A stretch of 64,000 nt of DNA from CAIVAT01 sp037128705 (GTDB taxonomy: Bacteria > Bacteroidota > Bacteroidia > Bacteroidales > FEN-979), in contig JBAXVX010000006.1 in the NCBI GenBank assembly GCA_037128705.1, forward strand, positions 1 through 64,000, in the 5' to 3' direction. The notes under the pieces are model-generated. The model did no database searches. It was not told the origin of the DNA and saw only the letters and a program-made list of their open reading frames with translations. A program made the translations under genes and the position numbers. Positions within the stretch are counted from its first letter, which is position 1. The number at the start of each line of letters is the position of its first letter. This document shows positions 7,560 through 17,524 of this stretch, one piece after another.

Positions 7560-9980
7560 ATGAAAAGAACCATTACGATTCTAACGATTATGCTTTTGCC
7601 ATTTTTAACGATGGCGGGTGAGGCTAATCTTGTGATTCCTGACGGGATCAGAAACCAATCCATATTATATTGGGGGTTCCTGATCACCTTTGCAGGTTTT
7701 ATGTTTGGATTATTCCAATTTCTTAAAGTAAAAAAAATCGGTGCGCATAAATCCATGCTGGATGTGGCACAGGTGATTTTCGAGACGTCAAAGACCTATC
7801 TCATTCAGCAGGGAAAATTTTTAATGATTCTTTTTCTCTTTATTGGCACGGCAGTAGCCTTTTATTTCGGATGGCTCTCAGATGCTCATTTTGGATTCGG
7901 CGGGGTTTTGATGATTCTGGGATGGACCGTTATTGGTATCCTGGGATCCTATAGCGTAGCCTGGTTCGGGATCAGGATGAATACGCTGGCCAATGCACGG
8001 ATGGCTTTCGCATCGCTTGAAAGAAAACCGATCAAACTTCTGAACATTCCTTTAAATGCCGGAATGAGCATCGGCGTGGTTCTGATTTCGCTCGAGTTAA
8101 TCATGATGCTTATCATCCTGATGTTTGTGCCCGGGGAATACGCCGGTGCAAGTTTTATCGGGTTTGCCATTGGTGAATCACTTGGCGCCTCAGCGTTAAG
8201 AATTGCCGGAGGTATCTTTACTAAAATTGCTGACATCGGTTCCGACCTGATGAAGGTAATCTTTAAGATCGGAGAAGATGATCCCAGAAATCCAGGCACC
8301 ATTGCCGATTGCGTTGGAGATAATGCAGGTGATAGCGTAGGCCCGACGGCCGATGGTTTCGAAACCTACGGTGTAACCGGTGTTGCACTGATCTCATTTA
8401 TCATCCTGGCTGTTGCCGACGTGAATATTCAGGTTCAATTGCTTACCTGGATCTTTGTCATGAGAATCTTTATGATCATCACTTCCATTGTATCTTTCTG
8501 GATCAACAATGCCATCAGTAAAGCCAAATACTTCAATGTTGATGATCTTGACTTTGAAAAACCTTTGACCTCACTCGTGTGGATCACCTCGATTCTTTCC
8601 ATTCTTGTAACCTTTGCCATCAGTTATGTGACGATCAGTGATCTTCCTCATGACCTTTGGATCACCTTGTCGGTGATCATCTCGGCCGGCACGCTCGGTG
8701 CTGCGCTGATCCCGGAGTTCACAAAACTTTTCACCTCTCCCAAATCCACCCACGTAAAAGAGGTGGTCATTGCATCGCAGGAAGGTGGCGCTTCCCTGAA
8801 CATCCTTTCAGGACTTGTTGCCGGAAATTTCAGCGGCTTCTGGCAGGGCATGGTTTTTTTCCTGCTGATGTTCATCGCATATTTTGCAAGCACTTTCGGA
8901 TTGAGCAATTTCATGATCTATCCCTCCATCTTTGCATTCGGCCTGGTTGCATTTGGTATGCTGGGCATGGGACCAGTAACCATTGCTGTTGACAGTTATG
9001 GCCCGGTTACCGACAATGCACAATCCATTTATGAGCTTTCGCTGATCGAGGAGATTCCTGGTATTTCTGCTGAAATAGAACGGGATTTTGGTTTTAAACC
9101 TGATTTTGAAAAATCAAAACATTATCTGGAGGCCAACGATGGCGCCGGCAACACTTTCAAGGCAACGGCAAAACCGGTGCTGATCGGAACTGCCGTAGTC
9201 GGGGCCACCACGATGATCTTCTCGCTCATCCTGGTGATAAAAAAATCGCTGGGCATTGAACCTGAACAGGTTCTGAACCTTTTGAATCCCTACACTATCC
9301 TTGGGTTTTTACTTGGCGGGGCGGTCATTTACTGGTTCAGCGGTGCTTCCATCCAGGCGGTCACCACCGGAGCAAGCAGGGCCGTTGCCTATATCAAGAA
9401 CAACATCAACCTTGATCCGAATGCACCAAAAAAAGCCGACACAGCCAAATCAAAAGAGGTTGTTCAGATCTGTACGGTTTACGCTCAAAAGGGGATGCTC
9501 AATATTTTCATTGCCATTTTCTCCTTTGCACTGGCGTTTGCCTTTCTCTCTTCCCCTGTTGGATTGACCGACTCCATGAGTCCTGCTGAAAAACTGAATT
9601 ACGCCCTGCCGGTGTCACTATTTGTCAGTTACCTGATTTCGATTGCCTTTTTCGGTTTATACCAGGCCATCTTTATGGCCAATGCCGGAGGTGCATGGGA
9701 TAACGCTAAGAAGGTGATTGAAGTTGACATGAAGGAAAAGGGAACAGAACTTCATGCAGCGTCGGTTGTTGGCGATACTGTGGGGGATCCATTTAAAGAT
9801 ACTTCATCCGTGGCCATGAATCCCATTATCAAGTTTACCACCCTTTTTGGATTGCTGGCGATGGAAATTGCTTTATCGGCCGATTTCAGACCCATTGCTC
9901 ATTACATCGGATTGGCGTTTTTTGCGGTAGCATTATATTTTGTTTACCGTTCATTTTATAAGATGCGCATTAGAGACTAA
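7560..9980 (+). CDS. hppA: Membrane-bound ion-translocating inorganic pyrophosphatase
   Basis: The enzyme couples PPi hydrolysis to H+ and/or Na+ pumping across the inner membrane. It is 806 residues, longer than the usual 650-750, with an extra hydrophobic N-terminal segment (about 1-20) that could be a cleaved signal. The catalytic core is intact: TKIADIGSD (221-229), the long Asp-rich loop EDDPRNPGTIADCVGDNAGD from about 239, and the C-terminal NAGGAWDNAKK and GDTVGDPFKD motifs. At the position that is Ala in K+-dependent and Lys in K+-independent enzymes, GNTFKATAK has Lys534, suggesting K+-independence. Several neighbouring positions are divergent, so the pumped ion cannot be called. It stands alone between its promoter and a strong terminator. 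Confidence 0.95.
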   Translation: MKRTITILTIMLLPFLTMAGEANLVIPDGIRNQSILYWGFLITFAGFMFGLFQFLKVKKIGAHKSMLDVAQVIFETSKTYLIQQGKFLMILFLFIGTAVAFYFGWLSDAHFGFGGVLMILGWTVIGILGSYSVAWFGIRMNTLANARMAFASLERKPIKLLNIPLNAGMSIGVVLISLELIMMLIILMFVPGEYAGASFIGFAIGESLGASALRIAGGIFTKIADIGSDLMKVIFKIGEDDPRNPGTIADCVGDNAGDSVGPTADGFETYGVTGVALISFIILAVADVNIQVQLLTWIFVMRIFMIITSIVSFWINNAISKAKYFNVDDLDFEKPLTSLVWITSILSILVTFAISYVTISDLPHDLWITLSVIISAGTLGAALIPEFTKLFTSPKSTHVKEVVIASQEGGASLNILSGLVAGNFSGFWQGMVFFLLMFIAYFASTFGLSNFMIYPSIFAFGLVAFGMLGMGPVTIAVDSYGPVTDNAQSIYELSLIEEIPGISAEIERDFGFKPDFEKSKHYLEANDGAGNTFKATAKPVLIGTAVVGATTMIFSLILVIKKSLGIEPEQVLNLLNPYTILGFLLGGAVIYWFSGASIQAVTTGASRAVAYIKNNINLDPNAPKKADTAKSKEVVQICTVYAQKGMLNIFIAIFSFALAFAFLSSPVGLTDSMSPAEKLNYALPVSLFVSYLISIAFFGLYQAIFMANAGGAWDNAKKVIEVDMKEKGTELHAASVVGDTVGDPFKDTSSVAMNPIIKFTTLFGLLAMEIALSADFRPIAHYIGLAFFAVALYFVYRSFYKMRIRD

Positions 9981-9998
9981 CTTTCAACTACTTGCATT

Positions 9999-10038
9999 AA
10001 AGAGGCTGCGGGAATAGTTCCTTCAGCCTCTTTTTTTT
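9999..10038 (+). terminator. Rho-independent terminator after hppA
   Basis: AGAGGCTG (10001-10008) pairs with CAGCCTCT (10024-10031), followed by a run of eight T. It starts about 20 nt after the hppA stop. Confidence 0.9.
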
Positions 10039-10088
10039 ATCAGAATCAAGACAACCTTTGGATCTATTCGTGTTACCTTTATGGATCA

Positions 10089-10685
10089 TTGTTGATTAAC
10101 GTGGAGGAAGCCCTCATAAAAAAAGCAATTGCAAGGGATGCAAGCGCCATTGAAGCGTTGTATGATCGCTATGCTCCTTCGTTGTTAAGTGTTTGCTTCC
10201 GCTACTGCGGTAACCGGGAAGATGCTGAAGATATCCTTCACGATGGATTCATTAAAATTATCCAGAAAATCCAGACGTTTAGGATGCGTAATGATGGATC
10301 CCTGGAAGCCTGGATGCGCCGTATTATGGTCAACACTGCCCTGAATTTTCTTCGGGACAGAATGAAAGAGAAAAGTTTCGTGGATATTGACCCCATCCTT
10401 GAGAAACTTAACCATTATGATGAAGAGAAGATTGATGAGGAGGAGAAATACCTCAGCATGGGCCAGGAAAAGATCATGAATCTCATTTGTGAATTGCCCG
10501 CTGGCTACAGAACTGTATTCAACATGTATGTGTTTGAGGAATATGGCCATAAGGAGATCGCTGAGCTCCTCCAGTTCTCGGAAAATACATCGAAATCACA
10601 ACTTTCAAAGGCCCGTGCTATGCTTCGGAAAAAATTGAATCAAATGGTCAACGTAAAAACATTAGCGACCTATGAAAAAGTATAA
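10089..10685 (+). CDS. ECF-family RNA polymerase sigma factor
   Basis: The 198-residue protein has the two-domain ECF layout: region 2 (about 20-90, ALYDRYAPSLLSVCFRY, EDAEDILHDGFIKI) and region 4 (about 130-185, LPAGYRTVFNMYVFEEYGHKEIAELL, a helix-turn-helix). It should direct polymerase to a dedicated promoter set. The start is uncertain: the frame opens with TTG at 10089 and no in-frame ATG precedes the domain; GTG 10101 is an alternative. Its 3' end overlaps the next gene by 14 nt, so the two are translated together and the neighbour is the likely controlling partner. Confidence 0.9.
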   Translation: MLINVEEALIKKAIARDASAIEALYDRYAPSLLSVCFRYCGNREDAEDILHDGFIKIIQKIQTFRMRNDGSLEAWMRRIMVNTALNFLRDRMKEKSFVDIDPILEKLNHYDEEKIDEEEKYLSMGQEKIMNLICELPAGYRTVFNMYVFEEYGHKEIAELLQFSENTSKSQLSKARAMLRKKLNQMVNVKTLATYEKV

Positions 10686-12033
10686 CCATCCTGTTGATGG
10701 GTATTTCAGGGAAAACCTGAAGGATCATCAGATAACGCCTTCGGATGCCGGTAAAAAGGCCTTCCTCAGCGATGCCATGCAGCTTCCCCGATCCGATAAA
10801 AAACGGAGAAAAGGAATAATCCTTCTTGGGGTCATTCTCATTGCACTCATTGGAGCCGGCATATTCATGTGGTCTATCAATTCACACAAATCATCCCCAA
10901 ATTCAGCCAACGAATCAAAATCATCCATAAACAAATCGTTTAGCTCAACAAATCAAACCAGCAGGGGTTTTACAACCCAGGTTAACAAAAACCCGGTACA
11001 TCTTCCTGCATCAAGTCAACCCGGGTTAGTCCAAAAATCTTTAGTTCCTGATGCAAAAGCATCCGGGCAAAATCAGGTCGCTGTATTAAAATCTGTTGTA
11101 CCGGATACATCAGGTGTGAAAAGTTATTTGGTGGGTGAGGATCAAATAAAACCCTTTAATAACATCCAAAAGCCGGACTCCGATAGTTTAAATCCTCCCG
11201 GTATTGCCGTGGTAACAGAACAGGGAACAACCACATCGGCAGATTCCGGGATATCAATCATGAATAAAGAACCGGGTACCATTGCAAGTTCTGATACATT
11301 GCAAAACAACAACCTCAGGAGAGCTGTTGAAAAGGACAGGAGATGGATGCCAAACATTGGTTTCTATTATACTCCGGAATGGATGTTCAACACCATGGAA
11401 GGGTCAAAATTTGTCAACAATTTCGGAGTGGAGGGAACATTTCATTTTGGCAGGTTTTCGGTTCGCACCGGTGCAGGGCTGTCTGTGGCAAAAGGAACGA
11501 ATGAACTTACCGTTGAATACAATGATTTTCTGGGGGCCTACAATCAACTGGATTCGATGAAATTTGCGTGGAATGATCCTTCACACCAGTATATTCCAAC
11601 CTATTACATGACCCAGCAGGACATATGGGACAGTTTGTTAAAGCTCGACTACCCGAAGGTTATAAAAAGATATACCTATATTCAGATTCCGTTGATCATG
11701 GGATATGATTTCTGGCGGTCTGAAAAATTCTCGGTGGGGATCCGGGTGGGACCAGTCATGTCGGTACTTCTCACGACAAAACAGTTATCGGGGGAATATG
11801 ATCCCGGGACAAAACGTATCGTCAGCATCAACGACATCACACCCGGGCAGGTGAACCTGAACTGGCAGATCATGGGCGGGCTCAATGCGTCGATAAATTT
11901 AACCAGGAATTTGATTCTTGAAATTGAGCCATGTGGCCGGTATTACTTCAATTCCGTATACGAAAAACCTGTTAATAAAACTAAACCCTGGTCCCTGGGC
12001 ATCCGGACTGCAATAATTATCAGTTTCAATTAA
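10672..12033 (+). CDS. Sigma-factor partner: single-pass membrane protein with C-terminal beta-barrel-like domain
   Basis: Residues 1-46 are a short basic cytoplasmic segment, 47-68 a single membrane helix (GIILLGVILIALIGAGIFMW), 70-205 a Ser/Asn/Pro-rich low-complexity linker, and 220-453 alternating aromatic strands typical of Bacteroidota outer-membrane beta-barrel domains (WMPNIGFYYTPEWMF, FSVRTGAGLSVAKG, closing AIIISFN). The gene overlaps the sigma-factor gene by 14 nt. The layout suggests an anti-sigma-like regulator whose cytoplasmic tail holds the sigma factor and whose periplasmic/outer part senses the envelope. That role is inferred from position and topology; no classical anti-sigma domain is visible. 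Confidence 0.7.
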   Translation: MKKYNHPVDGYFRENLKDHQITPSDAGKKAFLSDAMQLPRSDKKRRKGIILLGVILIALIGAGIFMWSINSHKSSPNSANESKSSINKSFSSTNQTSRGFTTQVNKNPVHLPASSQPGLVQKSLVPDAKASGQNQVAVLKSVVPDTSGVKSYLVGEDQIKPFNNIQKPDSDSLNPPGIAVVTEQGTTTSADSGISIMNKEPGTIASSDTLQNNNLRRAVEKDRRWMPNIGFYYTPEWMFNTMEGSKFVNNFGVEGTFHFGRFSVRTGAGLSVAKGTNELTVEYNDFLGAYNQLDSMKFAWNDPSHQYIPTYYMTQQDIWDSLLKLDYPKVIKRYTYIQIPLIMGYDFWRSEKFSVGIRVGPVMSVLLTTKQLSGEYDPGTKRIVSINDITPGQVNLNWQIMGGLNASINLTRNLILEIEPCGRYYFNSVYEKPVNKTKPWSLGIRTAIIISFN

Positions 12034-12143
12034 TTCAATTTTACAGGCAACCTTTGGAAAGGGCCGGGTTAATAGATAAGAAAACATCCGGAAAGTGTTT
12101 CTAAGGTTATCAGATAAAAATGCATCATTAAAACTTAAAAAAA

Positions 12144-14462
12144 ATGAAAAAGCTACTTCTCCCGATCCTGTTTTTACTCTTTGTTTTTCCCGTCATGGCG
12201 CAGGGACTTGTATCCATAAGCGGGACAATTACTGACTCGGTCACAGGCAATCCCATTCCTAACCATGCGGTGACCATCTCAAATGACTCTACCGCTGGAT
12301 GGTTCTATTATCACACAACTTACACCAATGACAATGGATTTTACATGGATACGGTTCCGGTTCCATCGGGAAGCCAGGGAATTCTGTATGTCAGGACCAG
12401 TGATTGCCAGAACAACCTGCATCAGGCGGTGTTGACTTATAATCCTTCTTCAATGACATTCACCGTGAACTTTCAGATTTGCGGTACTGCTTCACCAGGG
12501 CTTCCCATACTTTCAACCGGATCAGCCACCGGGATAACCAGTACGAGTGCAATACTTAACGGATTGGTAAATCCAAACGGATCACAAACCAGTGTCAACT
12601 TTGAGTTTGGAACAACATCCTCGTATGGCTTCTATTTATCCTGTGGTCAATTTACAGGGGATTCAATCTACCCGGTCACCCAGGAACTGACTGGCCTTAC
12701 CCCGGGAACCCTTTATCATTACCGGCTCATGGGAACCAACTCAAACGGGACCTCCTACGGAAATGACGCTACTTTCACTACCCTGGGATCAACAGGATGC
12801 CATGCCGATTTTATGGTTTATCCCGACAGTAACGCTGTCAATTCCTATTATTTTGCCAACCAATCCACGGGGAACATCGCAATATTTACATGGAGTTTTG
12901 GCGATGGTCAAAGCCAGACCATTACTTTTCCGGGGAATCCCAATGTTAACCACACCTATTCTTCGCCAGGCACCTATTTAGTCTGCTTGTCGATCCAGGG
13001 AAATGACAGCAGTTGCTATGACAACTACTGTGACACCCTGGTAGTCGGAACTCCGACACCCTGCCATGCAGCATATACAGCCATTGCTGACAGCATAAAC
13101 ACATATCATTTCACTGACCTGTCGACCGGATCGCCCGGCATTATTTCCTGGTCCTGGAACTTTGGTGATCCTGCAAGCGGGGCCAACAATGTGTCACAGT
13201 TACAAAATCCCATACATGCCTTCAGCATACCAGGCTACTATATGGTTTGCCTGACCATTTACGGATCCGGGAACTGTTCTGATGTTTTCTGTGATACGAT
13301 TTCTGTCGGAACCGGTCCCGGGTGCCAGGCCAATTTCTCCTATGCCATCAATCCCGGCCCGGGGAACAATATTGTAACATTCACCGACCTTTCGCAGGGG
13401 AATCCGCTATCCTGGTCCTGGAATTTCGGGGATCCCCTGTCGGGCTCCAACAATAGTTCGACCATTCAGAATCCAAGCCACACCTATACAACACCCGGCT
13501 ATTATAACGTTTGTCTTACCATTGCAGGGAATAACTGCACCAGTATCCTTTGCAAGACAGTTGAGATTCTGGACAGTGTAAACTATCACCAGGTTTACGG
13601 CCAGGTATTTGCCGGAAATTTCCCGATCAACATGGGAATGGCGATGATTTTCTCGATCGATACTACCGGCAATTATCAACCCTATATTGATGTTTTCCCC
13701 ATCGATTCGAACGGGGTGTATTATTTTACCATGGTCCCCAACGGGAATTACTACATCCTGGCCATCCCATTCGATTCAACAGCTTACCTGCCAACCTACT
13801 ACGGGAATGTACTTACATGGCAGCAGGCCACGGTCATCAGTCTGGGCACGGCCAATAATCCATATAACATCAACCTTTTAGCATCCGGCAATATGACAAA
13901 CGGACCAGGATCAGCAACGGGACAGATCAACATGGATCAGCTGAAGTCGACCTTCCTGGTTGATAAAGTCAGCATGATCCTGTTGAATGCACAGGGAACC
14001 GCGATCGGATTCACCGATGTATCCAATGCCGGCGAATTCAACTTCCCAACCCTGGCCTTTGGCACCTATTTCCTGCATCCTGAAATGCCCGGCATTACAA
14101 GCGACAATGTTATGATCGAACTTACGCCTGAAAAACCGAATGCCGAGGTGACCATGACATTTGTCGGGAACAGCATTCTTGGAATGAAAGAGGAGATATC
14201 CACGGTCTCTTCATGGAACGTATATCCGAACCCGGTAAATGACAAGGTTTCGGTCGACCTGGATATAAAACAATCTTCTACGGTACAGGCTGACATCTAT
14301 GATCTTACCGGTCATTTACTGATCACGAAACAGTTCGCCCTGATGCGTGGAGCAAACCACTTCGAGCTGGTTGTTTCATCGCTTCCAACAGGAATATATT
14401 CCCTGAGGATCCATTCATCAGAAGGGACGAACCTTGTTGTAAAACTGATAAAAACCAAATAG
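12144..14462 (+). CDS. Secreted PKD-repeat protein with T9SS type A C-terminal sorting domain
   Basis: The 772-residue protein starts with a clear signal peptide (1-19, cleavage after VMA). It continues with a carboxypeptidase-regulatory-like/Ig fold (about 22-110), a fibronectin III-like segment (about 125-215), three PKD-like domains (about 217-300, 305-390, 394-475; each with a WSFGDG or WNFGDP core and a PGTYLVCLSI-type strand), two further beta-sandwich stretches (480-680), and a typical sorting domain (about 695-772: WNVYPNPVND, IYDLTGHLL, LPTGIYSLRI). It is therefore exported by the type IX system and anchored or released at the surface. Function is likely adhesion or matrix; no enzymatic domain is visible. 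Confidence 0.88.
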   Translation: MKKLLLPILFLLFVFPVMAQGLVSISGTITDSVTGNPIPNHAVTISNDSTAGWFYYHTTYTNDNGFYMDTVPVPSGSQGILYVRTSDCQNNLHQAVLTYNPSSMTFTVNFQICGTASPGLPILSTGSATGITSTSAILNGLVNPNGSQTSVNFEFGTTSSYGFYLSCGQFTGDSIYPVTQELTGLTPGTLYHYRLMGTNSNGTSYGNDATFTTLGSTGCHADFMVYPDSNAVNSYYFANQSTGNIAIFTWSFGDGQSQTITFPGNPNVNHTYSSPGTYLVCLSIQGNDSSCYDNYCDTLVVGTPTPCHAAYTAIADSINTYHFTDLSTGSPGIISWSWNFGDPASGANNVSQLQNPIHAFSIPGYYMVCLTIYGSGNCSDVFCDTISVGTGPGCQANFSYAINPGPGNNIVTFTDLSQGNPLSWSWNFGDPLSGSNNSSTIQNPSHTYTTPGYYNVCLTIAGNNCTSILCKTVEILDSVNYHQVYGQVFAGNFPINMGMAMIFSIDTTGNYQPYIDVFPIDSNGVYYFTMVPNGNYYILAIPFDSTAYLPTYYGNVLTWQQATVISLGTANNPYNINLLASGNMTNGPGSATGQINMDQLKSTFLVDKVSMILLNAQGTAIGFTDVSNAGEFNFPTLAFGTYFLHPEMPGITSDNVMIELTPEKPNAEVTMTFVGNSILGMKEEISTVSSWNVYPNPVNDKVSVDLDIKQSSTVQADIYDLTGHLLITKQFALMRGANHFELVVSSLPTGIYSLRIHSSEGTNLVVKLIKTK

Positions 14463-14478
14463 GAAACCCATTGGGAAG

Positions 14479-14513
14479 AAAAAAGCCGCTCCGGAATCCA
14501 GGGCGGCTTTTTT
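14479..14513 (+). terminator. Rho-independent terminator after the PKD/T9SS gene
   Basis: AAAAGCCGC (14481-14489) pairs with GCGGCTTTT (14503-14511) across a 13-nt loop and runs into a T tract, 17 nt after the stop codon. Confidence 0.88.
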
Positions 14514-14581
14514 ATTGGAATCCTTTCGGTTTAGTTCCATACTGACAGGGTAAATTTGTTTATTCTTTCACAAAGTTTTGA

Positions 14582-14589
14582 TACTTTTG
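14582..14589 (+). promoter_or_regulatory. -7 box for gcvP
   Basis: TACTTTTG is an exact TAnnTTTG match, 33 nt before the gcvP ATG. A TTTG lies upstream at 14555-14558, but the spacing of 23 nt is slightly longer than usual. No glycine riboswitch fold was recognised in the leader. Confidence 0.5.
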
Positions 14590-14622
14590 CGTTGTATTCG
14601 TTAATCCACCAAATCCTTCCAT

Positions 14623-17484
14623 ATGATCAGCAATAACTTTGCAAGAAGACACAACGGACCAGTCGGTGAAGAAATCACCGCAATGCTTGCTAAAATCGGA
14701 GTTAATTCCATCGATCAACTTATTAATCAAACAGTTCCACCATCCATCCAGATGAAAGAGCCTCTCCCTCTTCCGGATGGAATGAATGAGTACCAATACC
14801 TCAACCATATCAAATCCATCGGGGCGAAAAACAAGCTGTATAAAAGTTTTATCGGCCTGGGATATTACGATACGATTGTTCCCGCGGTCATTCTGCGCAA
14901 CATTCTTGAGAATCCGGGATGGTATACCGCCTATACTCCTTACCAGGCTGAAATTTCGCAAGGCCGGCTCGAGGCTTTGCTGAATTTTCAAACCATGGTT
15001 TGCGATTTAGCGGCGATGCCGATTGCCAACGCATCGTTGCTGGATGAAGGTACAGCGGCATCGGAGGCCATGATCATGCTTTTCAACAGCCGGTCGCGGG
15101 ATGCGGTCAAAAGAGGCGCAGACCAGTTCTTCGTATCGGAGGAGCTTTTTCCACAGTCGATCGATGTTATCCGTACCCGTGCCATTCCCCTTGGGATCCA
15201 GTTGATTATCGGGAAGGCGGATGAGTTCAATTTCAGTGATATGGTTTTCGGATGTGTGATCCAGTATCCGAACCAATTGGGGGCCGTGCACGATCATTCC
15301 GCATTTGTAAGCAAGGCGCATGAAGCTGGCGCCATGGTGGCAGTTGCAACTGATCTCCTAAGCCTGACCCTGCTGACTCCTCCGGGGGAATGGGGCGCTG
15401 ATATCGTATTTGGTTCCACACAGCGTTTCGGTATCCCGATGGGTTATGGCGGTCCTCATGCAGCCTTTTTTGCAACCCGTGATGAATATAAACGACAGAT
15501 GCCGGGCCGGATCATCGGAATCTCAGTTGATGCCAATGGAAACAGGGCTTTACGCATGGCTCTCCAGACACGGGAGCAACATATCAAGCGCGAAAAAGCT
15601 ACCTCAAACATCTGCACCTCCCAGGTTCTCCTGGCCGTAATGGCAGGAATGTACGCCGTATATCATGGCCCGACAGGAATCCGCCAGATTGCCCGTCATA
15701 TTAACATTCTCACCGGAGTCTTATCGCAGGAGGTTCACAAGTACGGCTACAAACAACTGAACAAATCCTTTTTCGATACTGTTTTGATTGAGTTACCAGC
15801 AGATGTGCAGATGGAGACAATCCGCCATGGTGCCCTTGAACATCAGATGAATCTGCGCTACATCGATGGCAAACGTATTGGTGTCAGCATAGATGAAACC
15901 ACCGCTCTTTCAGACATCAACACCCTTGTTGGAATACTGGCTAAAGCCAATGGAAAAACCTATGTGGAATTCGTTTGCAATCCCAAAGAGTGTGAAATGA
16001 TCACCACCCTTCCGCAGGCGCTGACACGTACCACCGGGTTCCTTAAACAAAAAGTATTTAACGCATATCATTCCGAGACGGAAATGATGCGCTATATAAA
16101 AAAACTGGAGATCAAAGACCTTTCATTGAACCGTTCAATGATCCCGCTGGGGTCATGCACCATGAAGCTGAATGCTGCATCTGAATTATTCGCACTCAGC
16201 TATCCCGAATTTGGGGGGATGCATCCATTTGTTCCCAAGGACCAGGCTGAAGGTTACCAGTTCCTGATTGCTGAACTGGCAAAAGACCTGGCTACCATCA
16301 CCGGTTTTGACAAAGTATCATTCATGCCTAATTCCGGTGCGGCAGGAGAATATGCCGGCCTGATGGTAATAAGGCAATATCATATCGCCCATGGCGAGGG
16401 TCACCGTAATGTTTGCATCATTCCCTCTTCGGCCCACGGCACCAACCCTGCCAGCGCTGCGATGGCCGGGATGAAGGTAGTGGTTGTTAAATGCGATGAA
16501 AAGGGCAACATTGATGTCGATGATCTTCGGGAGAAAGCAGTGCAGTTCAGGGAGACCCTGTCAGCGCTGATGGTAACCTATCCCTCAACACATGGCGTTT
16601 TCGAGGAGGATATCCTTGACATTATCAGCATCATTCATGAAAACGGAGGACAGGTTTACATGGATGGCGCCAACATGAATGCGCAGGTAGGATTAACCAA
16701 CCCCGGGATTATAAAAGCCGATGTTTGTCATCTGAATCTGCATAAAACATTTGCCATTCCTCATGGCGGCGGTGGTCCGGGCGAAGGTCCTATTGCTGTT
16801 GCAAAGCATCTCTCCCCCTATCTGCCCAAACATGTCTGGGTAGAAACAGGCGGCAGTGATGGTATTACAGCCGTTGCCTCAGCTCCCTATGGCAGTGCAC
16901 TGATCCTGACCATTTCCTATGCCTACATCAAATTGATGGGTGGCGGCGGACTCACCGAGGCAACAAAAATGGCCATCCTGAATGCCAACTATCTTAAATC
17001 ATGTCTGGAACCCCATTACCCGATCCTGTATTCAGGCAAGAACGGACGCTGCGCCCACGAGATGATCGTTGATTGCAACGGGATAACCAAACAGACCGGC
17101 ATAGGCGCCATTGATATTGCCAAGCGACTTATGGATTACGGGTTTCATGCCCCTACCGTAGCATTTCCTGTGCATGGCACCCTGATGGTTGAACCTACGG
17201 AAAGCGAACCCTACTCTGAACTGAACCGGTTTATCGAAGCCATGGTGATGATCAAGGCCGAAATAGATGAAATTGACTCTGGTAAGGCAGATAAATCGGT
17301 GAATGTCATCATGAAAGCGCCCCACACGGTGCAGATGGTCTCGGCAAACGAATGGATTCTCCCCTATTCGCGGCAGAAGGCTGCTTTTCCTGTTGAAACA
17401 TTAAAAGAAGATAAATATTGGCCAACAGTGACAAGGATTGATGACGCTTTCGGGGACCGGAATCTTTGCTGTGTTTCCGGATAA
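14623..17484 (+). CDS. gcvP: Glycine dehydrogenase (decarboxylating), P-protein of the glycine cleavage system
   Basis: This PLP enzyme decarboxylates glycine and passes the aminomethyl group to lipoylated H-protein. At 953 residues it is the single-chain form, with both P1-like (1-450) and P2-like (470-953) halves. The PLP lysine is Lys708 in LNLHKTFAIPHGGGGPG. Other signatures are FARRHNGP near the N-terminus, SNICTSQVLLA, and MIPLGSCTMKLNA. The gcvT and gcvH partners are not in the window. The Lpd enzyme encoded at 25.3 kb could serve as the L-protein, though it is not linked. The next gene follows after 40 nt. Confidence 0.97.
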   Translation: MISNNFARRHNGPVGEEITAMLAKIGVNSIDQLINQTVPPSIQMKEPLPLPDGMNEYQYLNHIKSIGAKNKLYKSFIGLGYYDTIVPAVILRNILENPGWYTAYTPYQAEISQGRLEALLNFQTMVCDLAAMPIANASLLDEGTAASEAMIMLFNSRSRDAVKRGADQFFVSEELFPQSIDVIRTRAIPLGIQLIIGKADEFNFSDMVFGCVIQYPNQLGAVHDHSAFVSKAHEAGAMVAVATDLLSLTLLTPPGEWGADIVFGSTQRFGIPMGYGGPHAAFFATRDEYKRQMPGRIIGISVDANGNRALRMALQTREQHIKREKATSNICTSQVLLAVMAGMYAVYHGPTGIRQIARHINILTGVLSQEVHKYGYKQLNKSFFDTVLIELPADVQMETIRHGALEHQMNLRYIDGKRIGVSIDETTALSDINTLVGILAKANGKTYVEFVCNPKECEMITTLPQALTRTTGFLKQKVFNAYHSETEMMRYIKKLEIKDLSLNRSMIPLGSCTMKLNAASELFALSYPEFGGMHPFVPKDQAEGYQFLIAELAKDLATITGFDKVSFMPNSGAAGEYAGLMVIRQYHIAHGEGHRNVCIIPSSAHGTNPASAAMAGMKVVVVKCDEKGNIDVDDLREKAVQFRETLSALMVTYPSTHGVFEEDILDIISIIHENGGQVYMDGANMNAQVGLTNPGIIKADVCHLNLHKTFAIPHGGGGPGEGPIAVAKHLSPYLPKHVWVETGGSDGITAVASAPYGSALILTISYAYIKLMGGGGLTEATKMAILNANYLKSCLEPHYPILYSGKNGRCAHEMIVDCNGITKQTGIGAIDIAKRLMDYGFHAPTVAFPVHGTLMVEPTESEPYSELNRFIEAMVMIKAEIDEIDSGKADKSVNVIMKAPHTVQMVSANEWILPYSRQKAAFPVETLKEDKYWPTVTRIDDAFGDRNLCCVSG

Positions 17485-17524
17485 GTGGAAAAAAGTTATA
17501 TCTTTATAACCTAAACCAATTTTT

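Noticed and set aside
10057..10081. TTTG and TACCTTTA before the first ECF sigma gene as a promoter
   Set aside because: Spacing is only 13 nt instead of 19-21, and the -7 box lacks the final G.
14523..14622. Glycine riboswitch upstream of gcvP
   Set aside because: The leader after the -7 box is only about 30 nt, too short, and no conserved aptamer bases were recognised.
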